Counted from the first letter of the stretch, positions 1 through 7,206 are shown. The stretch: 11,177 nucleotides of DNA from Phormidesmis priestleyi (GCA_003242115.1 QBMP01000135.1:1-11177), one strand, 5' to 3'. Numbers and translations are program-made. The notes: generated by a model not told the origin, from the sequence alone.

Positions 1-62
1 TTGTGGCCCTATCCCTTATGAAACAGGTGATGTAGCCCTGTTGTCACCCGGCAAGGCGAATT
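1..62. other. Unexplained sequence upstream of the helicase fragment; probable junction
   Basis: These bases do not look like the expected upstream part of a DEAD-box helicase. The helicase frame is closed by TAG at 33-35. Another forward frame is open from position 2 to a TGA at 74-76 but gives an unrecognised peptide (CGPIPYETGDVALLSPG and a few more residues). The change from unrelated to helicase-like sequence falls near 50-54. It could be the end of a mobile element, a deletion junction or an assembly artefact; the window does not distinguish these. Confidence 0.4.
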
Positions 63-599
63 TTGGAGCAGTATGAGCAGGAGCACAATATTCCGGCGCT
101 AGAAATTGCGGGCGCATTGGCCAACTTGCTGCAAGGCGCTGAGCCGCTGCTGTTAGAAGAGCAGGCAACACCGCAGCGCCGAGAACGGGGCGATCGCGAT
201 CGCGATTCGAGCAGTAACAACAATGGCCCCGGCATGGAGCGATTCCGAGTGGAGGTGGGCCATAACCACAGCGTCAAGCCCGGTCATATCGTGGGGGCTA
301 TTGCCAATGAAACCGGCTTAGCCAATCGCTTTATCGGCAAAATCACCGTCAACGACGACCACAGCACCGTCGATCTGCCGGTGGGAATTCCCCAAGAAAC
401 CTTTGACATTCTTCATCGCGTGTCTGTTTTGGGTCATCCTTTAAACATCTCTAGCATCGGCCCCATCAAAGATGATGACAACTGGCGCGAAGGTCGTCCG
501 GCCAAGCGCCGTCGGCGCAGCGGATCGACGAGCCCAAGCCCAACGCTGAAGAAAAAGCGTCGGCCTGTAAGTAAGGAAAAGCCGCAGGTGCAGGGCTAA
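63..599 (+). CDS. deaD: DEAD-box ATP-dependent RNA helicase, C-terminal fragment (DeaD/CsdA type)
   Basis: This is the C-terminal part of a DeaD/CsdA-type RNA helicase, a family that unwinds RNA duplexes in ribosome assembly and mRNA turnover and is often cold-induced. From the TTG at 63, residues 1-24 match the segment after the helicase core (QYEQEHNIPALEIAGALA). Residues 60-130 form a DbpA-type RNA-binding domain (RFRVEVG, IVGAIANETGL, IGKITV). Residues 144-174 are a strongly basic tail. A charged linker (about 37-56) contains RDRDRD, encoded by two overlapping HIP1 octamers. The whole RecA-like core (Walker A, DEAD, SAT and HRIGR motifs) is absent. The same frame has a stop (TAG) at 33-35, and helicase-like sequence seems to begin only near 54 (RRIL). 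The TTG at 63 is just the first possible start and is probably not a real initiation site. The gene is broken, or the contig is misjoined. The identity of the fragment is fairly sure. Confidence 0.82.
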   Translation: MEQYEQEHNIPALEIAGALANLLQGAEPLLLEEQATPQRRERGDRDRDSSSNNNGPGMERFRVEVGHNHSVKPGHIVGAIANETGLANRFIGKITVNDDHSTVDLPVGIPQETFDILHRVSVLGHPLNISSIGPIKDDDNWREGRPAKRRRRSGSTSPSPTLKKKRRPVSKEKPQVQG

Positions 600-692
600 G
601 AGCGAAGTCGAACACAGAAGAAGATATTCTCCCTCTACTAATTTCTGATCCCGAACTGACGCTAATTTAGATCAGAACTTATTAGATAAAAA

Positions 693-734
693 AAGCCTAC
701 CTCATCGGACTCAAGGTCTTGATGGGGTAGGCTT
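693..734. terminator. Bidirectional Rho-independent terminator between helicase fragment and desA
   Basis: A 14-bp stem (AAGCCTACCTCATC at 693-706 with GATGGGGTAGGCTT at 721-734, one T-G wobble) closes a 14-nt loop that can add three more pairs (GAC 708-710 with GTC 716-718). On the minus strand the stem is followed directly by a run of T (complement of the A-tract at 688-694), a classical intrinsic terminator for desA, whose stop lies 30 nt upstream. On the plus strand a weaker CTTCTTTGGTTT tract follows, so it can also end helicase transcription. Confidence 0.88.
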
Positions 735-763
735 CTTTGGTTTAATCCGACCGATTGAGTGAA

Positions 764-1804
764 TTAAAAGCCAGCTTCGCGGAAAGACTGGTAAGGCTTG
801 TCAGGATGATACAGATGGCACTCGGTGGCAATCGATTTCATCAAGGCCCAGTTGAACTGGCGCTCAATGATGTGCTCACCCCAGTTCTCTTTTAGATTTT
901 GGTGGGCCTGACGCAGGTTGTAGGAGGGGATGCCAGTAGAAACGTGATGCGGTACGTGCACGTTGATATCGTGGCAAAGAAACTCAATCCAGCGGGGGTA
1001 GGTGCAGTGCACGGTACCGGCTAGCTGAGCGTCTCCAGCGTTCCATTGCTCAGCGGGCTGAAAGGAAATTTCGGGGATGGTGTGGTGCACGATGGTGAAG
1101 GTGCTCATCCAAAAGTGATAGACCATCCAGGGCATCAGCCAAAATTTGATTAGGCCCCAGAAACCGGTGGTGGCAATCAGCACTGGGAAGAAAATGGCTG
1201 CGAAAACCGCGACGACCACCATTGAGAAAATGGCTTTGGCGCGATCGCGTTCCTTAAAGTTCCGCAGATCAAAATGCAGCACCGCCCAGTGCCCGATTGA
1301 GCCGACCCACCAAAAATAGCCGCGAATGACTTTGTACAGCTTTTGAAAAATCGGGTGAGAGCGGGCAAAATCTTCGGCGTACCAAGGGTACCAAGCATTG
1401 TCTACATCCATTTTATTGGTGTGTAGGTGGTGATGATCGTGCAAAATCCGCCAAGGATGGAAGGGATAGATCAGCGGCAAAAACGCAATGTGGCCGACGA
1501 GATCATTCACCCAGCGGCGTTTGGCAAATGAGCGATGGCCTGCATCGTGACCAATCACAAAAAAGCCTGTGAGCGCGGTGCCGGTAAAAAACCAGGTTAG
1601 AGGCAGTAAAAACGCGGGTAAAAAGATAATGCCGCAGTAGCCGATAGCGGCTGCCGTAAGGCTAATCGCTACGTGCTGCCAAGCCTTGACGGCATCTTTT
1701 TCAAAGTAGGCTTTGGGAATACTCCTCACAATTTCGATCAGCTGCAAGGTCGCCTCGGTTGGCGTAGGCTTAGCAGCAACAAACCTTTCTGTCGTAGCAG
1801 TCAA
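764..1804 (-). CDS. desA: Acyl-lipid delta-12 (omega-6) fatty acid desaturase DesA
   Basis: DesA is an integral membrane di-iron desaturase. It puts a double bond at the delta-12 position of oleoyl chains on membrane glycerolipids, using ferredoxin as electron donor, and helps keep membranes fluid in the cold. The 346-residue protein has the family's usual length and the three histidine boxes: HDAGH (86-90), HDHHH (122-126) and HVPHH (283-287). Hydrophobic spans lie at about 45-84 and 190-240. Blocks such as [26 protein letters not shown] and SYNLR are strongly conserved in cyanobacterial DesA. The first box has Ala where I remember Cys (HDCGH) in Synechocystis DesA. The start is TTG: a GGAG ribosome site lies 9 nt upstream (complement of 1814-1817), an in-frame TGA two codons upstream rules out a longer protein, and the N-terminus MTAT matches known DesA. 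An AT-rich leader with an inverted repeat precedes it. The gene is monocistronic and converges on the helicase fragment. Confidence 0.95.
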   Translation of the reverse strand: MTATTERFVAAKPTPTEATLQLIEIVRSIPKAYFEKDAVKAWQHVAISLTAAAIGYCGIIFLPAFLLPLTWFFTGTALTGFFVIGHDAGHRSFAKRRWVNDLVGHIAFLPLIYPFHPWRILHDHHHLHTNKMDVDNAWYPWYAEDFARSHPIFQKLYKVIRGYFWWVGSIGHWAVLHFDLRNFKERDRAKAIFSMVVVAVFAAIFFPVLIATTGFWGLIKFWLMPWMVYHFWMSTFTIVHHTIPEISFQPAEQWNAGDAQLAGTVHCTYPRWIEFLCHDINVHVPHHVSTGIPSYNLRQAHQNLKENWGEHIIERQFNWALMKSIATECHLYHPDKPYQSFREAGF

Positions 1805-1813
1805 AAGTCAACA

Positions 1814-1817
1814 CTCC
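1814..1817 (-). promoter_or_regulatory. Ribosome binding site (GGAG) fixing the TTG start of desA
   Basis: On the minus strand GGAG is followed by 9 nt and then TTG at 1804-1802. No ATG or GTG in this frame is available, because TGA occurs two codons before the TTG. Most other genes in the window have no clear Shine-Dalgarno sequence, so this site carries real weight for the start choice. Confidence 0.7.
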
Positions 1818-1836
1818 GTAAGAAATCAAGTAGAAA

Positions 1837-1872
1837 ATTTTCTGTTAAAAGATAGCATCCATAACAGAAAAT
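1837..1872. promoter_or_regulatory. 11-bp perfect inverted repeat in the desA leader
   Basis: ATTTTCTGTTA (1837-1847) and TAACAGAAAAT (1862-1872) are exact reverse complements separated by 14 nt. The element lies 33-68 nt upstream of the desA start codon. If the TATAAA at 1895-1890 (minus strand) is the -10 box, transcription would begin near 1883 and the repeat would form an RNA hairpin in a leader of about 80 nt. Otherwise it could be a dimer-binding operator, with half-sites about 25 bp apart. The repeat is certain; its role is inferred. Confidence 0.6.
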
Positions 1873-1889
1873 CGTTAGAAGTCTTAATA

Positions 1890-1895
1890 TTTATA
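1890..1895 (-). promoter_or_regulatory. Candidate -10 box of desA
   Basis: TATAAA on the minus strand, within TGGTATAAAT. No convincing -35 box lies at the right spacing (TAGTTA at 1917-1912 with a 16-nt spacer is a poor match). It is proposed because it is the best -10-like hexamer upstream of desA and would put the inverted repeat inside the leader. Confidence 0.3.
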
Positions 1896-1981
1896 CCACT
1901 TGAAGGGGCTGTAACTATAGGTTTTGTGTGCAGTCAAGATTAGTTTTACGGCCTAGGTTGCCCAATTGCCGCCTTAATTCT

Positions 1982-2012
1982 TTGCCCTATTCTTTAGGGA
2001 CTTCGGTACTAT
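1982..2012 (+). promoter_or_regulatory. Candidate promoter of uup
   Basis: TTGCCC (1982-1987) and TACTAT (2007-2012) are separated by 19 nt, a slightly long spacing. Transcription would begin at about 2018-2020, giving a leader of about 40 nt before the ATG at 2059. It would also exclude the GTG at 2017 as a start. The evidence is sequence likeness only. Confidence 0.3.
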
Positions 2013-2058
2013 AGGTGTGCAGAGATTTACCGATTTACTTTTCGTCGCATTAGCACCT

Positions 2059-4020
2059 ATGAGCCTGATTACTTTTCAATCTGTCAATAAAGACTTCGGC
2101 ATCAAGGAAGTGCTGCGCGACGGTTCTTTTAGCATTGAGCCGGATGATAAAGTCGGTGTCATTGGGGTGAATGGCTCTGGTAAATCCACCCTGCTCAAAA
2201 TGATGGGCGGTCTCGAACCCATTGACAGCGGTCAGCGGCTGACCAAATCAGGGGCGCGGCTAGTGTACCTGCCTCAGCAGCCCGATATTGATGAAGATCT
2301 CACGGTGCTCGATCAGGTTTTTGCTGACTGCGGTGAGCAAATGCAGCTGGTGCGCGAATATGAGGCGCTGACGCACAAAATGTCTCACCTGTCTCATTCT
2401 GCCGACGGCAAAGAGCTGGATCAAATCATGAACCGGCTGGCCGTGGTGGGCGAGCAAATGGAGACGGAAGGCGCTTGGGATTTGGAAACCAACGCCAAAA
2501 TTATTTTGACTCAGCTCGGCATTGAAGACTTTGAGGCGCGAGTAGGCGATCTTTCTGGCGGGTATCGGAAGCGGATTGCGCTAGCGACGGCGCTGATGAG
2601 CGATCCGGATTTGCTGCTGATGGATGAGCCTACCAACCATTTAGATGCTGAGTCAGTGGAGTGGTTGCAGACTTACTTAGCTCAGTTTCGCGGGGCGCTG
2701 GTGCTGATTACGCACGATCGCTATTTTCTCGATACGGTGACGAACCGCATTTTAGAAATTGATCGCGCCGATCTGTACAGCTATTCGGGTAATTACGCCT
2801 ACTACCTGGAGAAAAAGGCCGATCAGGAAACCTCTGCTGCTAGCTCTCAGCAGAAGTTTAAAGGAATGCTGCGGCGCGAGTTGGCGTGGTTACGGCAAGG
2901 GCCAAAGGCGCGGAGCACGAAGCAAAATGCGCGAATTGGCCGGATTGAGGACATGAAGGAAAAAAGCTTTAAAGAAACTCAGGGCAAGGTCGAAATTGAT
3001 ACGCTAGGGCGGCGGATTGGTAAGAAGGTGATTGAAGTGGTGGGAGTGAGCAAAGCCTATGACGATCGCACGTTGATTAAAGACTTTACGCACGAATTTA
3101 CGGGCAGCGATCGCATTGGCATTATCGGCAGCAACGGGGCGGGCAAATCGACCCTAATGGACATTATCACCGGCAGGCTAGCGCCTGACAGCGGCACGGT
3201 CGAAATTGGCTCTACGATTCACATCGGCTACTTCAATCAGCATTCTGAAGAGCTGCTAGCCGCTTTGAATGAAAATCAGCGGGTGATGGACTACCTCAAA
3301 GAAGAAGGCGCGTTTGTCACCACTGCCGACGGTAGCCAAATCAGCGTCTCGCAAATGCTGGAGCGCTTCTTGTTTACCAGCAATCAGCAGTACACCCCCA
3401 TTCACAAGCTTTCTGGGGGTGAAAAGCGGCGGTTGTTTTTGCTGCGAGTGCTGCTGAGTGCCCCTAACGTGCTGATCCTAGATGAACCGACTAACGATCT
3501 AGATGTGCAGACGCTCACCGTCTTAGAAGATTATTTAGAAAGCTTTAACGGCTGCGTGATTACCGTTTCTCACGACCGCTACTTTTTAGATCGCACCGTG
3601 CAGAATATTTTTGCGTTAGAGCCGGGTGGCAATATTCGTCGCTATCCTGGCAGCTATTCAGTTTATTTGGAGACTAAGAAAAAAGAAGACTCTCAAGAAA
3701 AATTCGTTCAGAAAACTGCTCAAAAAGAGAGTTCGACCCTGAAGGACAAAAGTGAAAAAGTTAGTGAAAAATCTGCTGAGCAGCCTGAAGAGACTCCCAG
3801 CAAAAAAGTCTCGAATAAAGTGAAAAGAGAGTACGCCTCATTAGAAGACAAAATCCCTCAGTTAGAGGCCAAAAAGGCTGAATTGGAGAAGCTGCTGTAT
3901 CCGAGCCCGCCAAGCGATCATCAGGCGCTGCAAAAGCTATCGGCAGAAATAGCAGCGATCGCACTAGAAATCGAAAGCGCCACCGAACGCTGGATGGAGC
4001 TAGCCGAGCTGATTTCTTAA
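2059..4020 (+). CDS. uup: ABC-F family ATPase, Uup type
   Basis: This is a soluble ABC-F protein with two ATPase domains and no membrane segment. ABC-F proteins act on ribosomes. E. coli Uup is also linked to branched DNA intermediates and suppresses precise transposon excision. In the 653-residue product, domain 1 has Walker A GVNGSGKST (36-44), signature LSGGY (165-169), Walker B LLLMDE (185-190) and the switch His in THD (219). The interdomain P-site linker (about 255-320) contains ELAWLRQGPKARSTKQ. Domain 2 has GSNGAGKST (357-365), LSGGE (451-455), VLILDE (471-476) and SHD (His505). A Lys/Glu/Ser-rich linker (540-588) leads to a C-terminal coiled coil (about 590-651), the DNA-binding element typical of Uup, which points to Uup over EttA. 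The ATG at 2059 was chosen because MSLITFQSV is where family homology begins. The frame stays open to a GTG at 2017, but the extra 14 residues look unrelated. No clear ribosome site is seen. Confidence 0.93.
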   Translation: MSLITFQSVNKDFGIKEVLRDGSFSIEPDDKVGVIGVNGSGKSTLLKMMGGLEPIDSGQRLTKSGARLVYLPQQPDIDEDLTVLDQVFADCGEQMQLVREYEALTHKMSHLSHSADGKELDQIMNRLAVVGEQMETEGAWDLETNAKIILTQLGIEDFEARVGDLSGGYRKRIALATALMSDPDLLLMDEPTNHLDAESVEWLQTYLAQFRGALVLITHDRYFLDTVTNRILEIDRADLYSYSGNYAYYLEKKADQETSAASSQQKFKGMLRRELAWLRQGPKARSTKQNARIGRIEDMKEKSFKETQGKVEIDTLGRRIGKKVIEVVGVSKAYDDRTLIKDFTHEFTGSDRIGIIGSNGAGKSTLMDIITGRLAPDSGTVEIGSTIHIGYFNQHSEELLAALNENQRVMDYLKEEGAFVTTADGSQISVSQMLERFLFTSNQQYTPIHKLSGGEKRRLFLLRVLLSAPNVLILDEPTNDLDVQTLTVLEDYLESFNGCVITVSHDRYFLDRTVQNIFALEPGGNIRRYPGSYSVYLETKKKEDSQEKFVQKTAQKESSTLKDKSEKVSEKSAEQPEETPSKKVSNKVKREYASLEDKIPQLEAKKAELEKLLYPSPPSDHQALQKLSAEIAAIALEIESATERWMELAELIS

Positions 4021-4023
4021 CAA

Positions 4024-4040
4024 TCGAACAATCGGTTCGA
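4024..4040 (+). terminator. Weak hairpin after uup
   Basis: TCGAAC (4024-4029) pairs with GTTCGA (4035-4040) across a 5-nt loop, 4 nt after the uup stop codon. No T-tract follows, so this may be a Rho-dependent or processing signal or chance. It is the only stem I could find in the 77-nt spacer between the convergent uup and NERD genes. Confidence 0.25.
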
Positions 4041-4097
4041 GCGCGCAGGCGATCGGGTGATTCGCAATTGTAATGATTTTACTGCCTGTCAGTTCGG

Positions 4098-4925
4098 TTA
4101 GGTTGAAAAACTGGGCTGTGTTCTGATGTACCGAGAGAGGTGATAGGCAATGAGTTTAGTTTCTTCTAAGTCAAGCTTTTGCGGGGATTTGTCTAAAAAT
4201 TTGGGCAGTCCTTTGGGGTTGATAACCCATACATGACTGCTTTTGACTTCTGGGTCAGATTGGACGAACCATCCAGGAAAAACAACCACTGGTTTAACTG
4301 AATGGGCGTGGCCTGTGCTTTCTTTAATAAATTCGCTGAGCCAGTTTGCTTGCGCGATCGCTTGAGTTACAGGATTGCTCAAGCACTCCTGCCCGTTAAT
4401 GCGAATCGTGCTGCCATCGAAGTGAATTGTGGCATTGCCGCTAACTGGTTTGCGGAAGGTTTTGGTTTCGATAGTGAAGATGCCTTGAGGGCCAATGATG
4501 ACATGATCGAGGTTGAAGTTTTTGCTAACGACATCATGAAAAACGCTGCAGCCCTGTTCTCTGAGTCTTTCTAAATATTGACCCACGGCTTTTTCCCCGT
4601 CTCTAGCCATTTTGAGGGTTTTGATTTGCTGCTTGAAGCTGTATAGGCGGAAGAGGCAGTAAGCAGTCACGCCGACACACATTAGGGTCATCGGCCCTGG
4701 AATGTACGGAGATTTGGCGTACCAGCGCCACCATTCATAGCCGGTCATCACGATAATGAAAAGCATAGCCACTACCCACGGAGCGGCTTCCTCATATGCG
4801 AGGGTATCGATAGCTTCATCTAAGGATTGGCCGGGATTACGGAGCGGATTGTCTTTAAGGGGTGACTGCTTAAGAGAAGGTGACTGCCACCGTTTGTAAG
4901 GTAAATGACGTCGGCGACGAAGCAT
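4098..4925 (-). CDS. Membrane-anchored NERD (nuclease-related) domain protein
   Basis: The 275-residue protein has a very basic N-terminus (MLRRRRHLPYKR) and two predicted membrane helices (about 47-63 and 76-95). A C-terminal NERD domain spans about 108-225. NERD is a distant relative of PD-(D/E)XK nucleases found alone or with helicase, kinase or topoisomerase-like domains; DNA processing has been suggested but the function is mostly unknown. Family-typical residues are present: DGEKAVGQYL (109-118), the core motif NLDHVIIG with Asp140, and IETK (152-155) giving the E-x-K pair Glu153/Lys155. NPVTQAIAQANWL (184-196) is the usual post-core helix. The acidic/lysine set is intact, so nuclease activity is possible but unproven. 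The positively charged N-terminus suggests the soluble domain faces the cytoplasm. The ATG start lacks a clear ribosome site. The gene converges on uup and has no obvious partner. Confidence 0.85.
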   Translation of the reverse strand: MLRRRRHLPYKRWQSPSLKQSPLKDNPLRNPGQSLDEAIDTLAYEEAAPWVVAMLFIIVMTGYEWWRWYAKSPYIPGPMTLMCVGVTAYCLFRLYSFKQQIKTLKMARDGEKAVGQYLERLREQGCSVFHDVVSKNFNLDHVIIGPQGIFTIETKTFRKPVSGNATIHFDGSTIRINGQECLSNPVTQAIAQANWLSEFIKESTGHAHSVKPVVVFPGWFVQSDPEVKSSHVWVINPKGLPKFLDKSPQKLDLEETKLIAYHLSRYIRTQPSFST

Positions 4926-5024
4926 GGAATTAAACTCATAACTGAGGTCAGGGTTCCCTAATCGCCGTCGGTTTGATGTTTTCGCGATGTGAATTTAAGT
5001 ATTTTCGGTGAGCGGCCATTGCTA

Positions 5025-5699
5025 TCAGAGCTGCATAGCTGTTCGGCTGGCGTAGTACTGCTTCAGCCTTTGCTGAAAGCGTCGCCAATAGTGAAAAACG
5101 TCATTGGCATCGAGCGTAAAGATCTGGGCGGGATGATCTTCCAGCGCTAAAGCGATCATTGCCCGATCTAGATGGATGCCAGTATCGCGATAGACCCAGT
5201 TTACCGCGTAGCAGTAGGCGGCTACTTGCAGACAGTAGTCTTCAATCCATTCAATGCGCTTGGGTCGTCGGGCGGTTTTCCAATCGCAGACGCATAGCTC
5301 GCCGTCGTAGCGGATGACGGCATCGGGGTAGCCGCCAAACTTCAGCGGATGCCACACCGCCCCCTCGACGAGCAGCACTTCATCAATGCCCGCTAGCACT
5401 GGCTCAATGGAGTGCCAAAAGCCATCAAGCCCTTCCGGTAGTTCGTACGGCTCTTGCTTTAAGTGCGACTTGATGACTTTATGAATGCGGCTGCCTGAGC
5501 GGGCAGAAGTGGTGGTAATTTGACGAGCTTCGGCGTGACCAATGCGATCTTGCCAGTCCCACAGCCGTTTTTTGTCTTCGTAGGGCTTAGTTGCTGACAA
5601 AATAGTCGTAATGCCGGGGTAGCAATGCCCTCCTATTTCGTAATGCCGCTTGCGGTCTATAGAGACTTGTTTGGCTTTGTAGTGGGTCAGTTGAGGCAT
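5025..5699 (-). CDS. PD-(D/E)XK nuclease, MGME1/RecB-like exonuclease
   Basis: This 224-residue protein resembles the RecB-type nuclease fold as a stand-alone domain, as in mitochondrial genome-maintenance exonuclease 1. Visible motifs, in order: YPGITTILSATKP (27-39), the N-terminal element of this family; GSRIH (69-73) with the early metal-site His73; Glu112 in VEGAVWH; GYPDAV (123-128) with Asp126; DWKT (139-142) giving Asp139 and Lys141 of the D-x-K motif; and QVAAY (158-162), the Q-x3-Y motif of RecB nucleases. All expected catalytic positions appear intact, so an active single-strand exonuclease is likely; the natural substrate is unknown. The ATG at 5699 was chosen because recognisable sequence begins there (MPQLTHYKAKQV). 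The frame remains open to 6068 only as the antisense of rmuC. The gene is divergent from rmuC and 325 nt upstream of, but separate from, the NERD gene's stop. Confidence 0.85.
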   Translation of the reverse strand: MPQLTHYKAKQVSIDRKRHYEIGGHCYPGITTILSATKPYEDKKRLWDWQDRIGHAEARQITTTSARSGSRIHKVIKSHLKQEPYELPEGLDGFWHSIEPVLAGIDEVLLVEGAVWHPLKFGGYPDAVIRYDGELCVCDWKTARRPKRIEWIEDYCLQVAAYCYAVNWVYRDTGIHLDRAMIALALEDHPAQIFTLDANDVFHYWRRFQQRLKQYYASRTAMQL

Positions 5700-5750
5700 G
5701 AGATCGAGCAGTTGAGGGTAGGTGGAGAGGGGAAGTGTTGTTATTTTAGT

Positions 5751-5785
5751 GGGTTTTGGGGTCTGAGGTTTTGGGTGGGTGAGGG
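5751..5785 (+). other. G-run cluster (possible G-quadruplex) between nuclease and rmuC
   Basis: Five runs of three or four G lie within 35 nt on the plus strand: 5751-5753, 5758-5761, 5773-5775, 5777-5779 and 5783-5785. Loops are 4, 11, 1 and 3 nt, so the motif is a long-loop candidate rather than a strict G3N1-7 quadruplex. The whole 5711-5800 stretch is unusually G/T-rich on this strand. It lies in the divergent spacer upstream of both genes. Folding is inferred only. Confidence 0.4.
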
Positions 5786-5844
5786 CTGTGTGGCCTGTAG
5801 GCTTTGCGCTGGGCGAAGAAGAGTGATACTGTGCGTTGGTAAAT

Positions 5845-7206
5845 ATGTACCTGTTTGGCAAGATCGGCGCGATGCAATTTTTTTTGGATTTTTGGCGGGC
5901 GGGGCCGTTAGGTGGAGCGGTTTTGTGGGCGCTGTGGGGCTCTAAAATGCAGGCGGTGCGAGAAAAAATGAGGAATGAGCTGGTTGCTGAACGGGCGGGT
6001 ATGCTGGAGCAGCTGCGGGGTAAGGATGCTCGGATCGAGGAGCTGCGGCAAGAGGTAAGCGATCGCACTCATACCCTCACCACCTATCAAGACAAGCTCA
6101 CCCAAGCCGCTGGCCAACTGGCCACTGCCGAAGCGCAATTGCTAGCTACACAACAGCAGGCTAATAATCGGTCTTTTTTGGCACTTGCAGAATCTCGACT
6201 CAGTGAATTTCAAACGGCAGCAAAGGGAGATTTAGCGCTCAAACAGCAGGCAGTAGAAGAAGTGGTGAAGCCGTTGCAGTCGTCGCTAAGCAAGGTGGAG
6301 ACTTTTTTGCAAAGCATTGAGGGGCAGCGAGTGGGGGCTTATGCCAAGCTGACGGAGCAGATTTCGGCCTTAGCTAGCGCGCAGGGGCAATTGCAGGCAG
6401 GGATAGCGAATTTGGCGAAGGCGTTGCGATCGCCCACGGTGCGCGGTCGGTGGGGCGAGATTCAGCTCAAGCGAGTGATTGAAATAGCGGGGATGTCGGA
6501 GCACTGTGACTTTACGCAGCAGGCAGCTCATGCTGAGGGGTTGCGTCCGGATTTACTGGTACATTTGCCCGGTGCCAGACAGACTGTTGTCGATGCTAAA
6601 GCGCTCTTGTCTGCTTATTTGGCATCGTTAGAAGCGGTGGATGAGAGCGATCGCCTCGGCAAATTACGCGACCATGCCAAGCAGGTAAAGCGCCATCTAG
6701 CGCAGCTCAGCCAAAAAGCCTACTGGGATCAGTTTCAGCCGACGCCAGAGTTTGTGGTGCTGTTTTTACCAGGAGAGATTTTTTTTAGCGCTGCGTTAGA
6801 ACAAGATCCTAGCCTGATTGAAACAGGAATAGAACAGCGCGTGATTTTGGCAACGCCGACGACGCTGATTGCGCTATTAAAGGCGGTCTCTTATGGGTGG
6901 CAGCAAGAGAAGGTGACGGCCAATGCGCAAGAAATCAGCAGCTTGGGCAAGGAACTGTATGACCGGGTGCGCACCTTTGCCAAACATATGGAGAAAATGC
7001 GCAGAGAGCTGGATTCGACGGTGGAGCACTTTAATAAAGCGGTCGGTTCGCTCGAAGGTAGAGTGCTGGTGAGTGCCCGCAAGCTACAAGAGCTTGGGGC
7101 GGGTGGTGGCGATGCGATTGAGCCGTTGGAAGGGGTAGAGCGATCGCCTCGCGCGCTACAGTCTTTCTCCCAGCAGTCCGAAACCGATGAGCCCACAAAC
7201 CCTTAA
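5845..7206 (+). CDS. rmuC: DNA recombination protein RmuC
   Basis: RmuC proteins combine an N-terminal anchor, a coiled coil and a restriction-endonuclease-like core. In E. coli, loss of rmuC raises recombination-dependent inversion at short inverted repeats, so the family is thought to limit DNA rearrangements. The 453-residue product has a short semi-hydrophobic N-terminus (about 10-33), a long coiled coil (about 35-194) and then the core. RGRWGE is at 200-205, RPDLLVHLP at 234-242, DAK at 250-252 (candidate catalytic Asp/Lys), FLPGE at 307-311, [13 protein letters not shown] at 336-348 and GWQQEK at 351-356; all are hallmarks of RmuC. The C-terminus (about 420-453) is low in complexity and probably disordered. 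The start is uncertain: ATG at 5845 is the first ATG in the frame, TTG at 5836 is possible, and ATG at 5872 (444 residues) is equally plausible; none has a clear ribosome site. It diverges from the nuclease gene. Confidence 0.92.
   Translation: MYLFGKIGAMQFFLDFWRAGPLGGAVLWALWGSKMQAVREKMRNELVAERAGMLEQLRGKDARIEELRQEVSDRTHTLTTYQDKLTQAAGQLATAEAQLLATQQQANNRSFLALAESRLSEFQTAAKGDLALKQQAVEEVVKPLQSSLSKVETFLQSIEGQRVGAYAKLTEQISALASAQGQLQAGIANLAKALRSPTVRGRWGEIQLKRVIEIAGMSEHCDFTQQAAHAEGLRPDLLVHLPGARQTVVDAKALLSAYLASLEAVDESDRLGKLRDHAKQVKRHLAQLSQKAYWDQFQPTPEFVVLFLPGEIFFSAALEQDPSLIETGIEQRVILATPTTLIALLKAVSYGWQQEKVTANAQEISSLGKELYDRVRTFAKHMEKMRRELDSTVEHFNKAVGSLEGRVLVSARKLQELGAGGGDAIEPLEGVERSPRALQSFSQQSETDEPTNP

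Noticed and set aside
44..277. Minus-strand open frame of 77 codons at the left end
   Set aside because: It is antisense to the helicase fragment, with a Ser/Arg/Leu-rich translation typical of a shadow frame.
1713..1943. Small plus-strand frame in the desA promoter region
   Set aside because: It mostly overlaps desA antisense, with no ribosome site or recognisable sequence.
2017..2058. GTG start giving uup a 14-residue N-terminal extension
   Set aside because: Family homology starts at the ATG at 2059, and the candidate transcription start falls at or after the GTG.
2059..4020. ABC-F protein as an antibiotic-resistance factor
   Set aside because: The C-terminal coiled coil and linker are of the Uup type; nothing points to a resistance subtype.
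5700..6068. N-terminal extension of the nuclease reading frame (123 extra residues)
   Set aside because: It is antisense to rmuC and to the G/T-rich spacer. Its translation is low-complexity Ser/Pro-rich and unlike the family, which begins at 5699.
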